From the NCBI RefSeq assembly GCF_035046485.1, contig NC_085137.1:457245004-457309003 (forward strand): a stretch of 64,000 nt of DNA. The letters are read 5' to 3'. The position numbers and the translations under genes were made by a program. Below, piece after piece: positions 23,407 to 35,929 of the stretch. This DNA is from Aedes albopictus (lineage: Eukaryota > Arthropoda > Insecta > Diptera > Culicidae). Position 1 is the stretch's first letter. Every line of letters starts with the position of its first letter. The notes beneath the pieces were generated by a model, which did no database searches, was not told the origin of the DNA, and worked only from the letters and a program-made list of their open reading frames with translations.

Positions 23407-25882
23407 AGAGCCGTAGCGTGCGGTTGGCCAGGTTGGCCCCCGCCAAGGGCGCCAGCTTCGGAGGGGCGCCGAAAAGGCCTAAGGCTAGAAGGAAACAGGA
23501 TGATGCTGTTGTTTTCTTGAATGTTATCAATTAGATTTAATTATTTACAGTACCTATCTAAGATTGATCATGTTTTTTTTCGTCCATCCGTATTCTCAAA
23601 AATTTAGATTTCTTTAGACGATTTTAAGAATGTCTTTCTTTGTTTTGAGAAGTCTTTTTTTAGTTTTTAATGAGCAAAACAAAATCAATAAGCTTTCGAA
23701 AGTCTAGTGTATGTTTCATTCTGAAAATTCCTAATGCTTTGTAAGTTTATCCAATTTTTATTTCCAGTAAATATTTCTTTTGGCTTAAACTTTTAAACTA
23801 GCAAATCTAGCAGAAATCTTTCAAGCTGTTTTTACCCAAAAAACTACCAGTTAGTATTTTTTTTGTAAATTTTCATTTCCCCAAAACAAATTTAATATTC
23901 TAGGAAATCCTTCATAAATTCCACCAGGTATTTGTTTGGATTTTTTTATCTTAACAAAATCTTTCAAAAAATATATCAGAAAATTTATCTAGAAATTCTT
24001 TCAGAAACTCCTTCAGGGATTCTTTAAAATAAATTTCAAATCATAAATTCTTCTGAAGATTTTTCTTGAAATATCTCGAAGAAGTTTTCAAATTCCTTTA
24101 GAAATTCCTCCAGGGAGGCTTTCAGAAAGTTATCTAGAAGTTTATTAAGAAATTAGTCAGAGGATTCTTCCCGATATTTTTCCAAGGATTTTATTGAATA
24201 ATCTTCCATAATTTCTTCAGAGTTCCAAAACTTTCTTTGGAATTCGTATAGTGATTCCTGCTAAAATATCTTTAAGGATTAGGAGCCAAGAAACCCTTCA
24301 ATAGATTTTGTCAGTAATTCCTCCATGGATTCCTATGGAAAATACTGCATAGGTTCCGTTAGAATCAATTATGACAATTCTTCCAGTCTTTTATGGAATT
24401 CTTTATAAATTCGACCAGTTTCCTTCAAAAAGTCATTTATAGATTCCTTTGCCAAAAAAAATCACATCGATCAGAAAACTCCATTGATGCCTTCCGAAAT
24501 TATTCCATGCTCACTAGGGATTGCTCCATATATTTCTGGTAGAATTCCGGTAGAAAACCTCCCATGAATTTTCTTATTAACTACTCCAGAAAATCATAAA
24601 TTTGGAATTCAGGAAGTTCTCCAGGTATTTCGTTGGAAAATCTGCCGTTGATTCCATCTATAATTTTTCTTAAGGTTTTTTTTTGGAAGCCTTCCTTGGA
24701 GTCTTTCAGAACTTATTCCTGGGATTTCTTCATAAAATCTTCCAAGGACTTTTTTTTTAAATTCCCCAAAGATTTCTCAAGAAACCTTTTCAGGGAATCT
24801 TTCCCAGTTTTCTTTCAGAAATTCTTCCAAAAGTGATTCTCTACTAATTCTACCATTCCATCAAGTATTTCTTCACGAACAGCTCCTGCAATTCCTTCAA
24901 GAGTTAGTCCATGAATTCCATTTCTAATTCTTGCTGATGTGATAAAAATTAGCCTGAATTTAAATTCACAAATAAAAAGAAATTCAAAAAAAAATCTTGC
25001 TGAAATTTCTAAAGGATTTTCATCAAGTATTCCTCCGGAAATTTCTGTAGGAATTCCTCCAAAGATTCTAGCATAATTTATTCCTGTGATTCCAGCGGCA
25101 GTTCTTCCAGAGATTTCAACAAAAACAGTTGTACAGATTTCTTTAGAAATTCCTCCTGGTATTCAACTATATCCATGGTTTGTCTAATGATTACCCAGTC
25201 TACACATGATCGCATATGATGTTGAATAGGATGCAAAAGTGGAGGCGATATACGCACCCTTTAACGCGGTTAAATGGAAGCATGTACGCATATGGCCTCC
25301 ACTTTAGCATCTTATTCAACATCATATAAGACTTGGTGTTAGCTGGGTACTGAACATTTTCCTACAGATCTTTTGAGACATGTTTTGAAAAAACTTCAGA
25401 ACACATTTTTGGTGAAGTTATCGGAAAATTTTGGTGGAGCCTATTAAACTAATCGCCGAAAATTAATAAAATACATCATTTGAGGGTTCCTGAAAACCCC
25501 TAAAACTCAATTAGGTATTTTTGAGAACAAAGTTCGGTTGAAAAATCCAGAAACAAAAATTCAAAAAATACTGTAAGATTTGCTGAAGCAAAGTATGCAT
25601 CATTTATGTTATAAATCTGTAATGTTCATACTTATACTCGTATAAAAGAAATCAACTTCGGAAAATTGTTAGGTGACTCCCATTGAAATTCCTAAAAAAA
25701 TACACGAATGAAAAACATTTTAAGACAAGCAAAAAAAAAATCGAGGGGAATTTGTTTCTTACAAACACTAAGTGCAACTTTGAGAAAAAAAATAATAACT
25801 ACAAACTTAGCAAATTAACAATATCGTGGGGCGCCAAGCTGGATGCTTGCCAAGGGCGCCATGGGACCACGCTACGGCTCTG
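23407..25882. mobile_element. 2.5-kb TIR element with 9-bp TSD
   Basis: Inverted ends AGAGCCGTAGCGTG and CACGCTACGGCTCT are flanked by GGCACAACC at 23398-23406 and 25883-25891. Just inside both ends is a ggcgcc-rich stretch (gccaagggcgcc on both sides). The interior is AT-rich and contains diverged ttcctccag units (about 23890-25170) plus a nested MITE. There is no transposase. A 9-bp TSD narrows the superfamily but does not settle it. Confidence 0.72.
25194..25347. mobile_element. TA-flanked MITE inside the 2.5-kb element
   Basis: The left arm cccagtctacacatgatcgc and the right arm ending gacttggtgttagctggg form an imperfect hairpin with tgttgaata/tattcaaca inside. TA occurs at 25192-25193 and 25348-25349. 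Confidence 0.65.
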
Positions 25883-25891
25883 GGCACAACC

Positions 25892-26719
25892 TTTGTTCGG
25901 GTTTTGTTCACACAAATTTGGAGAAACTGTAAAGCATAGTGTTGTGTACCAACTGAAATGTTTGTTGTTTAATCGTTTTACAAATATATAGTAAAACTGT
26001 TATTCAGCTTTAGCAAAAATGATTAAAAATAAAAAAATGCAAAATTTTCCAATTTCCACGAGAGTTTATGATTGGAACTTAATGCTGTGAACAAATATTG
26101 TGAAATAATAACTACACATAAATTTACCTAAATCCAGATTCGAACTCGAGACCCGTCGATTGCCAGCCGCATGCCTTCCTATCTGCGCCATCCTAGAGAT
26201 GATGAATTGCAGCGCTTAAATCAAAACATAAACTTCCCGTGGTTTAATAATGATCAGACTCTGACTCCTATACAGCAGTGGTGAATTAGCACAACATTAT
26301 GGTTAACGACTGAACAACAGATTAATTCAGCTGTTGTTCGGTAAAAAACACGTGTTTTTCATCATGTACTCTGAGTCGAAGTATGATGAAACGAACGCGC
26401 TTATTTGACTTGTGAAAAACACATTATTCAGATACATGTCCTAATTTTTACATGAACTTAACAAGAAGCAGAAAAAAGTCTTGTTAAACTATGTTGTAAA
26501 GGAATTACTGCGAGTCGAATAAAAATCTTATTAAACGCTTGAAAAGTGTTTTAAATTATCATTATTGATACCAATACGAAAAGTTGAACATTGGCTACTT
26601 TTTCAATTGAAAAAGCATTTGTACAGTAATATGTACAGCATAATTTTAGTTCAGCTATAATTACCATTATAAAGAAACAATTCAGCATGCATGCTTGTTT
26701 GCGGCTGGCGATTGTTACT
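25892..26719. other. AT-rich interior of the composite
   Basis: No gene. A tRNA-like fragment lies at 26130-26201. A palindromic patch of aaaacacgtgtttttcatcat and a matching gtgaaaaacacatt lies near 26345-26430. Confidence 0.35.
26130..26201 (-). repeat. tRNA-like sequence (SINE head or tRNA relic)
   Basis: The minus strand reads an A-box-like tggcgcagataggaagg and a B-box gagttcgaatc with tRNA spacing. The 5' and 3' acceptor strands do not pair, so it is not a functional tRNA gene. Confidence 0.45.
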
Positions 26720-29700
26720 TGGGTGGAGAATACCCTGTAGAAATTCTGGAGCAAATCCTGGAAAAAATCCTGAAGAAATCGCTGAATGAATTCCTGGAGG
26801 ATTCCCTAGAGGAATTCTGAAAGAAGTCCCTGAAAAATCCTTGAAGCAATTTCTGGATGAACCTCCAGTGGAATGCCTGAAGGAAGAAAGTTCTAGACAA
26901 ATTCCTGGTGCAATCCCAGGAGGAACTCCCTGAAACTCCTGGATAAATTCCTTGAGGAAACCCTGGAAGAACTTCCGTCTTCAATCAGAGGTTGTACAGG
27001 CTGAACAAGCACTAACATATGACAACGGACAACACACATAACACCCAGTGGCCCAGTGGAGAATTTTCCGTTTGACGATTCCTGAAGAATTTCCTGAAAG
27101 AATTTCTGAAATAATCCCTGGAGGACTTCCCGTCATCAGGATGGCGGATAGCAACCCGACTAAAATGGTTCTCGAGAGTCATCCTACCGGTACAAGAAGA
27201 CGTGGAGCGCGGCGAGAGCTAGGTGGGTCGACCAAGTGGAGGACGATCTGTGGACCCTAAGCAGATGAAATTTGTAGATCAGTCCCTGGAGAAATGCCTG
27301 GATGAAATCCTGGAGGAGAAAGCCTGAAGGAATATCTTGGAAAAATCCTAGATAAATTCCGGGAAGGAATCCCTGGATGATTTCCTGGAAAAAAATCTGG
27401 AAAATTCCAGCAGTAATTTCTGAGGGAATTCCTGGGTTAAATACTGAAAGATTTTGAGAAGAAATTTTTGGAGCAATTCCTGGTGGAATTCTTAAAATTA
27501 ATCCGGAAGGAATGAAATTTTAGAGGAATGCCTGGATTTATCCCTGGAGAAATTCCTACAGAAATCCCTAGAGGAATACCTGGAGGTATTCCTGAAAGAA
27601 TTGCTGGAGGAATTCCTAGAGTAATTTTTAGAGCAATTCTTGGAGGAATTCCTGGAGGATTTTCTGGAAGAACTACTGGAGAACTTTCAGTAAGAATCTC
27701 TGGAGGAATTCTTGGAGGAATCCCAGAAAGAATTTCTGGCGGAATCTCTACAGCAGTTCCTTGAGGTATCTCTAGAGAAGCCCTTGAAGAAATTCCTGGA
27801 GAAATCTCTAGATGAATTCCTGCAGGTATGTTTGGAGTAAACCCTGGAGGAATCATTGGAGCAATTATGAGAGGGATCCCTGAAGAAATATCTAAAAAAT
27901 CTCGGGAGGACAAATTTCTGAAGGAATCTTTGGAGGAATTGGTGGACAAATTCCTGAAGGAATCGCTAGAAGAATTCTTGGAGAAATCCCTGGAAGAATT
28001 CCTGGAGAAATCCCTGAGGAAATTTCTGAAGGAGTCTCTGGAGGATATCCTGGAAGAATTTGTGGACAAATTAAGGAGAAACTCCTGGCGGAGTCGCTGA
28101 AAATACTTCTGGAAGATTTTCTGAAAGTATATCTGGAGGAATTCCTGGAAAAATCGCTAAAAGAAATCCCTGCAACAATTTCTGGAGGAAAGCTTGGAAA
28201 ATTTTCTGAGCAAATCAATGAATGAGTTCCTAGAAGAAATCAATGAATGAGTTCCTAGATGAATCTCGAGTAGAATTCCTGGAGAAATTCCTAGAAGAAT
28301 TCTCAGAGGAATCATAGGAGGTATTATTCCTGGACGAATCTGGAATCTTTAGATGAATACTTGGTAAATTCGTGGTGGAATTTCTGGAGCAACCCATGAT
28401 ATAATTCCTGGAGAAATCTTTGAAGGGTCCCCAGTAGGAATCGTTGGGAGGAGAAATTCCTGGATAAATTCCTGGAGGAAAGCCTGGAAGAATTCCCGGA
28501 GGAATCCCTAGAAAAACTCCTGAAGGAATTCCTTAAAAATAATTCAGAAAGAATTACTAAAGGAATGCCTGAAAGACTTCCTTGAAAAATTCCTGAAGGA
28601 ATTGCTATAAGAATGTCCAAGGAAATTCCTGGATCAATTTCTGGATACATTTCCTGGAGGAATTCTTGAAGACATTCCTGAGGTAATTCCTGGTGGAATT
28701 CTTGAAGGTATTCCTGGAGGAGTCTCTGAATGAAATCCTGAAGGAATGCCTGGATAAATCCCTGGAAAAAGTCCTATAGAATACCTTGAAGGAACTCCAG
28801 GAGGAATGTCTGGAGGTATTCCTAAAATAATTGGTGGAGGAACTCCTAGAGTAATTCTAGAGGATTCCCTAGAAGAATTCCTGAAAAAATGCCTGGAAGA
28901 ACCCCTGGAACAATTCTTGGAGATATGCCTGTAACAATTCCTGGAGGAATCTCTAGAGAAATTCCTTGATAAATTTCCAGAGGAATTCCTGAAGCAATCC
29001 CTGCATGAATTCCTTGAGGAATCCCTAGAGAAATCCCTGAAGGACTTCCTGGAGGATTTTGTTGAAGAATCACTGGAGAACTGTCAGGAAGAATCCCTGA
29101 AGGAACTTCTAGAGGAATTCCTTGAGGTATATCTAAAGGAATACCAGGAGGAATCTCTGGAGGAATTCCTAGAGGAATTTCTAGAGGATGAATCCCTGTA
29201 AGATTTTTTACAGGAATCTCTACAGGATTTCCCAGAGGAATCCTGGAACAATTGCTGGAGGATTTTTTGAAGGTATACCTTGAGGAATTCCTGGAGGAAC
29301 CCCAGGACGAATTCCTGAAGATATTCAAGGATCAATGAGGGAATTCCAGGATAAGTTTCTGGAGAAGTCCCAGGAGGAAGTACTGAAGAAATCGCTGAAA
29401 TTCTTGAGGAAATCCTGAAGGAATCCAAAAAAGAGTACGTGAAGGAACTCTTGGATGAATCCCTGTAGCAGTTCCTGAAGAAACCTCATGAGGAATCTCG
29501 GATTGAATCCCAAGAGGAATTCCTAAGGGAATCTCTAAACAGTTCCTGTAGGAAGTCTTGGATTAATTCCTGGAGGAGTTTCTGAAACAATACCTGAAAG
29601 AATAACTGAATCTCAAGAAGAGTTCTAGGAGGCATTTTTTTTTAATAATCCCATTAAGTTGTTTCTAAAGGAATCACAGAAAAAAAAATCTCGGGGTAAT

Positions 29701-30250
29701 CCCTGGAAGAATTCTTGGAGGAGCTTCTGAAGAAACCCCATGAGGAATCCCGGAAGCAATCCTTAGGGAATCTCAGGAGAGCTTTCTTAGCGAATTCCTG
29801 GAAGAGTTTCTGTAGGAATCCTTGAATAAAAAAGCATTGAAGGAATAATTTGATGGACGCCTAAAGGATTTTTTGTACAAAATGTTGAAGCAATTATTGG
29901 ATTGATTTTTGAATAATCTCTATTATATTTTTTTAAAAGAATATCTGGAAGACATTCCTGACCTGTAGAAATACTTCACAAATACTTCAAATCATTCTGA
30001 AATTCTGGAAGGAGTATATGGAGAAAGCCCTGAAGAAATCTCTGAAGGAATACCTTAAACCATCTCTGGAGAAATTCCTGAAGGAAACCGCCAAAACAGC
30101 ACTGGAACAATCACTGGAAGAACCTCTATATCTTTAGAACAAATCCCCGAAGATATGTCTGATGGAATCTCTGGATGAATTGTTGAAGGAATCTCTGGAT
30201 GAATCCATGATGAAATCACCGTAAAATTCCTGGAGAAATTGCTCAAACTT
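26720..30250 (-). repeat. ggaattcc satellite-like block (reverse orientation)
   Basis: About 3.5 kb of degenerate cctggaggaattcctggag units, opposite in orientation to 18362-22290. The frames translate to Gly-Ile-Pro or Ser-Arg-Asn repeats and are artefacts. An RTE fragment interrupts it at about 27140-27262. Confidence 0.8.
27140..27262 (+). mobile_element. RTE C-terminal fragment
   Basis: MADSNPTKMVLESHPTGTRR matches the C-terminal region of RTE polyproteins (compare NPAKLVFANHPVGTRRRG in the 38-kb copy). It is short and truncated on both sides. Confidence 0.6.
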
Positions 30251-30439
30251 ATATAGTTTAAAAAACAATAGGAACAACTCTAAAACAGTCATTTGATTCC
30301 TTAAAACTGCAATGCCGATTTGCATATTCACATATCGGGCGACCATGCCGCTTCAAAGTCATCTCAAGTCAGGGCCCCCCTGGGCCCCCTCCAGAAAAAA
30401 ATCCTAGCTACGCCAACATGCGGTGAACACTAGAAAAGC

Positions 30440-30755
30440 TTGCTTCATTGGGCCATTCCTCCAGGAGTTCTTCGTAAATTCCACTAGAAGTTCCTCTTTT
30501 TTTTTTGCATGTTTTTTTGAAGTTCCATGGAAATTCCTCAAGGAGTCACTCAAAAATTCCTCCAGGAGATCCTCGTGAGTTCCTGCAGAAGTTTCTAGGG
30601 AATTCTTCTAGTTCATCGTAAATACCTTGGGAATTTTTCCTGGAGTTTTTTAGATTTTTGCCAGGAGAATCACGGAAATTCCTCCACGAGTTCCACGAGA
30701 ATCCCTTTAGGAGTTTCTCTGGAATTCTTCCAGGAATTCCTTCAGACCTCACTGA
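30440..30755 (+). repeat. ggaattcc satellite-like block, forward orientation
   Basis: The same unit type resumes to the right of the 8-kb composite. Confidence 0.7.
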
Positions 30756-30885
30756 AGGAATCTCGAACGCGGCGGAAAGTGACCGAAAATCGCTAGCAAA
30801 AGTGAAGGTAGATCGGCCACACTCTACGCAGTAGCGCCAACAAAATCCGCAAGCATAGACGTTAGACTGCAATCCAACAGAAACC
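30756..30885 (+). mobile_element. LINE RT C-terminal fragment
   Basis: The stretch around tcggccacactctacgcag, followed by aatccgcaagcatagacgtt, parallels 62370-62430 (ggtcacactttacgcag, aatctgcaagcaagcgtt), which encodes VGHTLRRGGNEICKQALDWN. It is heavily decayed. Confidence 0.5.
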
Positions 30886-32073
30886 TACAGCACACAGTGT
30901 TCGAAATCGATGATTTTACGATCAAAATTAAATAACTTTTTTTAGGTTAGTTCTAGAGGCTTGGCGTGTTCTACAAAGTTTTTCTGCATGTTAAAAGGCG
31001 TCTTTTGATAAAATGTAATAAATGATTAATCCCCCTAGAAGTGAGATAAAAAATTTATTTTTTCGAAATATTTTTTTAGAGGTTTGACGTCTTCGGCAAA
31101 GTTGTAGCCCATGATAAGAGAACAAAAATCGTAGAACATGTCAAAGCTCCATCTCTTACGGTTTTCGAGATATGGAGCGTTTTGTGCGAAGTACCCCTAA
31201 AACTAGTTTTTTCAGTGTAGCTTCAACAGATAAAATCCTACAGTTTTGTGACCTTCTGCAAACTTGTTCAGGACGTCAAAATACACATTTCTTCCAAAGA
31301 TATCAAGTCATTATATCTTAAAACAAACAAGTTATAGGCAAATTTATCATATTTTAAGGTGTACTTTCACCTTAAGTAACTATTTCCGGCGCAAAATGGC
31401 GCAGATGGCTCAGTCGGTAGTTGAAAGATTAGACTTTTTACTACCACTTGGGGGTGGAAACCCTCGTGGGCAATAGTGGGAAAGGTGGTTTAAATACATG
31501 ACAAAAACTTATTATTTTGCCTGTAATACAAGAAAAATAAATAAAAAATTAATAATTTAGGACCCCGCAGTAATTTTTACTGCATTGCGTAATTTCCAGC
31601 AATATTTTACAACATTTTTGAGCATGATTTATTTATTTATGTACTTAAATTAGCGACACTTTACGCCAAAGGTGCATTCGTGTCGTTTTTGAGCATTGTT
31701 TTTACCTAACAGATTATTTTATTCATGCTTTTGAATTCATTTTGTTTACTATCTGATGATCAGGCAATTTCTGATAAAGTTACTTTAAAATTACCTATTT
31801 GAAGTTTTTTTTTGGGGCAATATTAAAGATATGTAGCGCTAGAAATAGGAAGAAGGAAATATTAAACAGTTCAAGATGTGCAACAAAACACAGAGTAGAT
31901 TTTTTTTCATCTATTTATATTTATATTTGTATTTATGCTTTTTCGGTAATCCACGAGATTGACTTACACCTGGGAAGCAATTGAAATAAATCAGATATAA
32001 GTCAATAAAATACAGGGTGTGAGAAATAATGCGATGGTTTTTTTATTTCAAATATTATTTTAAATCTCTTGAC
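30886..32073. other. AT-rich sequence before the gap
   Basis: No gene. It contains phrases common to dispersed insect repeats (gtcttcggcaaagttgtag, ttttcgagatatggagcg). A weak tRNA-like stretch occurs at about 31395-31480 (ggcgcagatggctcagtcgg). Confidence 0.35.
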
Positions 32074-32573
32074 NNNNNNNNNNNNNNNNNNNNNNNNNNN
32101 NNNNNNNNNNNNNNNNNNNNNNNNNNNNNNNNNNNNNNNNNNNNNNNNNNNNNNNNNNNNNNNNNNNNNNNNNNNNNNNNNNNNNNNNNNNNNNNNNNNN
32201 NNNNNNNNNNNNNNNNNNNNNNNNNNNNNNNNNNNNNNNNNNNNNNNNNNNNNNNNNNNNNNNNNNNNNNNNNNNNNNNNNNNNNNNNNNNNNNNNNNNN
32301 NNNNNNNNNNNNNNNNNNNNNNNNNNNNNNNNNNNNNNNNNNNNNNNNNNNNNNNNNNNNNNNNNNNNNNNNNNNNNNNNNNNNNNNNNNNNNNNNNNNN
32401 NNNNNNNNNNNNNNNNNNNNNNNNNNNNNNNNNNNNNNNNNNNNNNNNNNNNNNNNNNNNNNNNNNNNNNNNNNNNNNNNNNNNNNNNNNNNNNNNNNNN
32501 NNNNNNNNNNNNNNNNNNNNNNNNNNNNNNNNNNNNNNNNNNNNNNNNNNNNNNNNNNNNNNNNNNNNNNNNN
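32074..32573. other. Assembly gap, 500 N
   Basis: Exactly 500 N, probably a placeholder of unknown true length. The sequence immediately after it duplicates 37519-38196. Confidence 0.99.
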
Positions 32574-33262
32574 TTGCGTTTCTGGTGACAAAAACCTTAA
32601 CGAAAGCATTTTAAGTTAAGAAAATCACAATTTTCACTCGCCTGTAAGAATTGCATTTTGGACACCGAATATATGTTTTGGACACCCTTAGGTATATATA
32701 ATTTGGACAGGGCGATTATCTCAACGTTTAGCCATGAATACTGCTAAATCATGGAAGTGACATAAATTAACATATATCTTCTTGCAAATAATCAAATTTC
32801 TCCGCTTAACAGGCATATGTTTTGATAACTATTACAGTTTTTTGGTAAAATCGAGAAAATATCGCCAGACCCACACACGCAGAAAAATAAATTTTAAACA
32901 CAATTGAATTCCAGTTCAAATCAACCGATTTTTCAGTTTACTATAGCGACAAACTGATTTCTAGTTTAAACTGAACTTGTTCTATTGTTTGATAATACAA
33001 ATATTTTCATTTGTCGAAATTTTTGACAGTTTGTTAAAATAAACAGAGATATGGTTTTTTCAACATGAAATAATGGATTGATTCAAACGACTGCACTTTT
33101 GCCACTAACAAACCCGGAATGTTATTGTGTAGGTGACGGCAGCAACTGCGGCAGCTCGGAAATCTATTTTTAGACCGTCGGTAAGCGGATGGGGAGGAGA
33201 ACGACTAAAAAAAGACAAAAAAGACGAAACCGATCAACTTTTTGTGGATGCTGTCGTGAGTA
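32574..33262 (+). repeat. Near-identical duplicate of 37519-38196
   Basis: The two segments agree over about 680 bp, with only a handful of substitutions and small indels. The copy is cut by the gap on its left and by the element starting at 33263 on its right. It includes the left end of the CACGCAGAAAAA element (32876) inside a larger repeat. Confidence 0.85.
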
Positions 33263-33636
33263 CCCGGATAAAAAATACAATAGAAAAACATAGGATTCTT
33301 ATGTAACAGTACCATTGAATACAATGCTCTTACAATAGAATTCAATGTTAAAATAACAATAAAAAAACAATAGAATCAATTGTTTTCAACAATAGAATCA
33401 AATGTGAATGAGCATTTCACATTGAATTGTATAGGTTGTTAAGTATCGTAACAATACAAAAAAAAGCCTTTTTTCCATACAACTTTTTTCGCAAAACAGA
33501 AAATTCTAATGTTAATGAAATGTTGTTAATGCCGATACGTGGAATAAAATATACCATAGATTTTTATGTATTTGTATTGTTTTGAACAGTTAAATATGCC
33601 AAGAACATTCTGTTTTGAACTGTGATCTAACATCAG

Positions 33637-34720
33637 ATTCAATGGTTTGGGGATGGTTTTCTATTGTGATACAGAAGATTTTTATGTTTTCGAATTCTTG
33701 CCAACAGTGAAATGCATGGTAAACAGTGAAATGCATATTGTTTTGAGCAGTGATTTTATTGTTGATTCAACATTTCATTCAATGGTTTGTCAATTGTTTT
33801 CTATTGTTATAAAGAACATACTGTTTTGTACTGTTATTAACATTGAATTCAATTGTTTACGAATGGTTTTGTGTTGTGATACAGAAGATTCTCATGTTTT
33901 TGAATTGTCAAAACAGTGAAATTAACAGTAAATGAATTGTTTTGAACAGTGATTTCATTACTAGTTCAAAATTGGATTCAATGGTTTGTGAAATGTTCTC
34001 AATTGTGATAAAGAACACACTGTTTTGTATTGTTTTTAACATTGAATTCAATTCTTTAAACATGGTTTTCTATTGTGATACAGAAGATTCTAATGTTTTA
34101 GAATTGTTAAAAACAGTGGAATGAACAGTAAACTTATTGTTTTAAACAGTGATTTCATTACTAGTACAACAATCGATTCAATGGTTTACGAATTGTTTTC
34201 AATTGTGAAACCGAACATATTATTTTAAGCTGTTTTTACATTACATTCAGGGTGTGAACCATTTCGCTTATTCGTTTAACTTTTAGTTAATATTTGACAC
34301 TTGGATAGTTATTTGCCATCGAAAAGTTAAAAAATAACCACGACGGCGGTCCATTTGAAATTTGACAGACGAGTAGTTATTTGGAACAACATACAGTACG
34401 CAGCCAAATCATTGCGAACAAAAAATAACTATCGAACTGTCAAGACTAACCCTGCTCGGGAGTAGGGTTATTTCCAAAATAACTATCGAAGTGTCAAATT
34501 TTAACTAAAAGTTAAACGAATAAGCGAAATGGTTCACACCCTCAATTGTTTCGGAATGGTTTTCTATTGTAATACATAAGATTCTAATGTTAGTTAAAAG
34601 TACAATTAATGTATTGCTTTGAGCAGTGATTTTATTACGATCGAATATTCGATTCAATGGTTTGGTAATTGTTTTCTGTTGTGAACTTAATGTTATCAAA
34701 TGAAATTGTTCAGTCAAATT
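33637..34720 (+). repeat. ~199-bp tandem repeats
   Basis: Units begin attcaatggttt at 33637 (partial), 33777, 33976, 34176 and 34652. Spacing is 199-200 bp between intact units. Each contains two related halves with attgtgata, agaac/agaag and gttttgaacagtgattt. A MITE splits the fourth full unit. Confidence 0.8.
34250..34541. mobile_element. MITE with ~50-bp TIRs and 3-bp TSD TCA
   Basis: The termini GGGTGTGAACCATTTCGCTT and the exact complement at the right extend about 50 bp inwards. Flanks tca|ggg and ccc|tca, compared with ttcaattg in an uninterrupted unit, show a TCA duplication. A 3-bp TSD suggests a PIF/Harbinger type. No ORF. Confidence 0.88.
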
Positions 34721-34869
34721 TCACAAGAATGTTAGACGTTTTGAAATGGGTTTCTTGTTGTACTGCAAATTAAGTAAACCACATTTTCTATCTATACATT
34801 TGGACTAGAAGCAAGACTAGAAGGTTACATATATTAAGCTGCCTTTTAAGTACATATTCTTAGCTTGAA

Positions 34870-35440
34870 CAATCATATAATATATGGATCACTCATGTTG
34901 TAAATCGTGTGATGTTTAATTGCATTAATGGTTGAAGCATACGCTCCCATGCCCCACCAGCCAGATAACTGGGTTTAGCAGACATAGCATTATATGTGGC
35001 AACACTATAAGCGGCATGATGGAACCGAGCCGAGCGTGCTAGTGTTGTTAGACCACTAATGTAGTTGCATTAAGTGGGTGATGAGGTACAAAAGTAACAT
35101 TATAGCGTGCTTTACCATTTTTGTAGCACTTAAAACACTCGATAGACTACAACTTGCAGAATACAGCATACTATGGCGTCGAATTTAATAGTTAATCCAT
35201 GAGAAAATGATTAAATTCAATTCCATAGTATGCATGCATTTCAGTCTTTAAGAGCGAACCTATATTATAAGACTGTTCAAAGCGTTCATATGCACAAGAT
35301 GGTGCTATATAACCCTGTGATAATAAGGAAATAAACAGGAAAATCAGCCCCAAAAGAAAGCAAAACATAACTATCTTCACAGAACAAGTTTGTTAAAATT
35401 TGGCTACGAAAGCTTCTATATTTTCAATAAATCTTTAAAT
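34870..35440 (+). repeat. Large direct repeat A with conserved core 34921-35102
   Basis: The core contains ccatgccccaccagccagat and ggcatgatggaaccgagccg. It is about 95% identical to the core in repeat B, while the flanking parts are clearly more diverged. No ORF spans it. Confidence 0.7.
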
Positions 35441-35880
35441 ATTCAGATCACTTTTGTTTAATTTGAAGTATTGTCTTACTGCATTAATGGTTGTAGCTTA
35501 GGCTCCCATGCCCCACCAGCCAGATAACTGGGTTTAGCAAACATAACATTATATGTGGCAACACTATAAGCGGCATGATGGAACCGAGCCGAGCGCGCTA
35601 GTGTTGTTAGACCACTAATGTAGTTGCATTAAGTGGGTGATGAGGTACAAATGTAACATTACAGCAGGCTTAACCATTGATAGCATTTAAAGACACTCGA
35701 CAGATTACAGCTTGGAGAACAATCATAAACTGTGTTGAATTCTATAGTAAATCCACAAGAAAATAAAACTAACGAATTTCAATCAGTCGCATGCATGCAC
35801 TCCAGGCTTAAAAAGTGAATCAATATTTGAAGATCCATCAATGCGTCCTAATCAAGTCCAAATGCAAAAGACGATTTTAA
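35441..35880 (+). repeat. Large direct repeat B with conserved core 35480-35661
   Basis: Partner of repeat A, offset 559 bp. The core differs at only about eight positions in 180, whereas the flanks retain only patchy similarity. Confidence 0.7.
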
Positions 35881-35929
35881 TATGGTAGCTGGGGTTTCGA
35901 TAAATTTCGATAAACAATCGTTCGACCGT

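Larger units (their letters stand above)
22407..30417. mobile_element. 8-kb composite insertion bounded by a 9-bp direct repeat
   Basis: ATGCGGTGA occurs at 22398-22406 and 30418-30426. Just inside are TTGGCGTAGCTAG (22423-22435) and its complement CTAGCTACGCCAA (30404-30416). The outer flanks belong to the same forward ggaattcc block. The interior contains an opposite-orientation satellite block, a 2.5-kb TIR element and an RTE fragment. No transposase was found. The left boundary carries extra bases before the inverted repeat, so the exact ends are uncertain. Confidence 0.5.

Noticed and set aside
26130..26201. Functional tRNA gene on the minus strand
   Set aside because: Box-like motifs only. 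The cloverleaf is not complete.
27437..28069. Minus-strand 210-codon ORF rich in Gly-Ile-Pro and Ser-Arg-Asn
   Set aside because: It is a translation of degenerate ggaattcc units. Similar frames arise in every such block and no domain or codon bias supports a protein.
32029..32619. Long ORFs across 32029-32619
   Set aside because: They are created by the run of N in the assembly gap.
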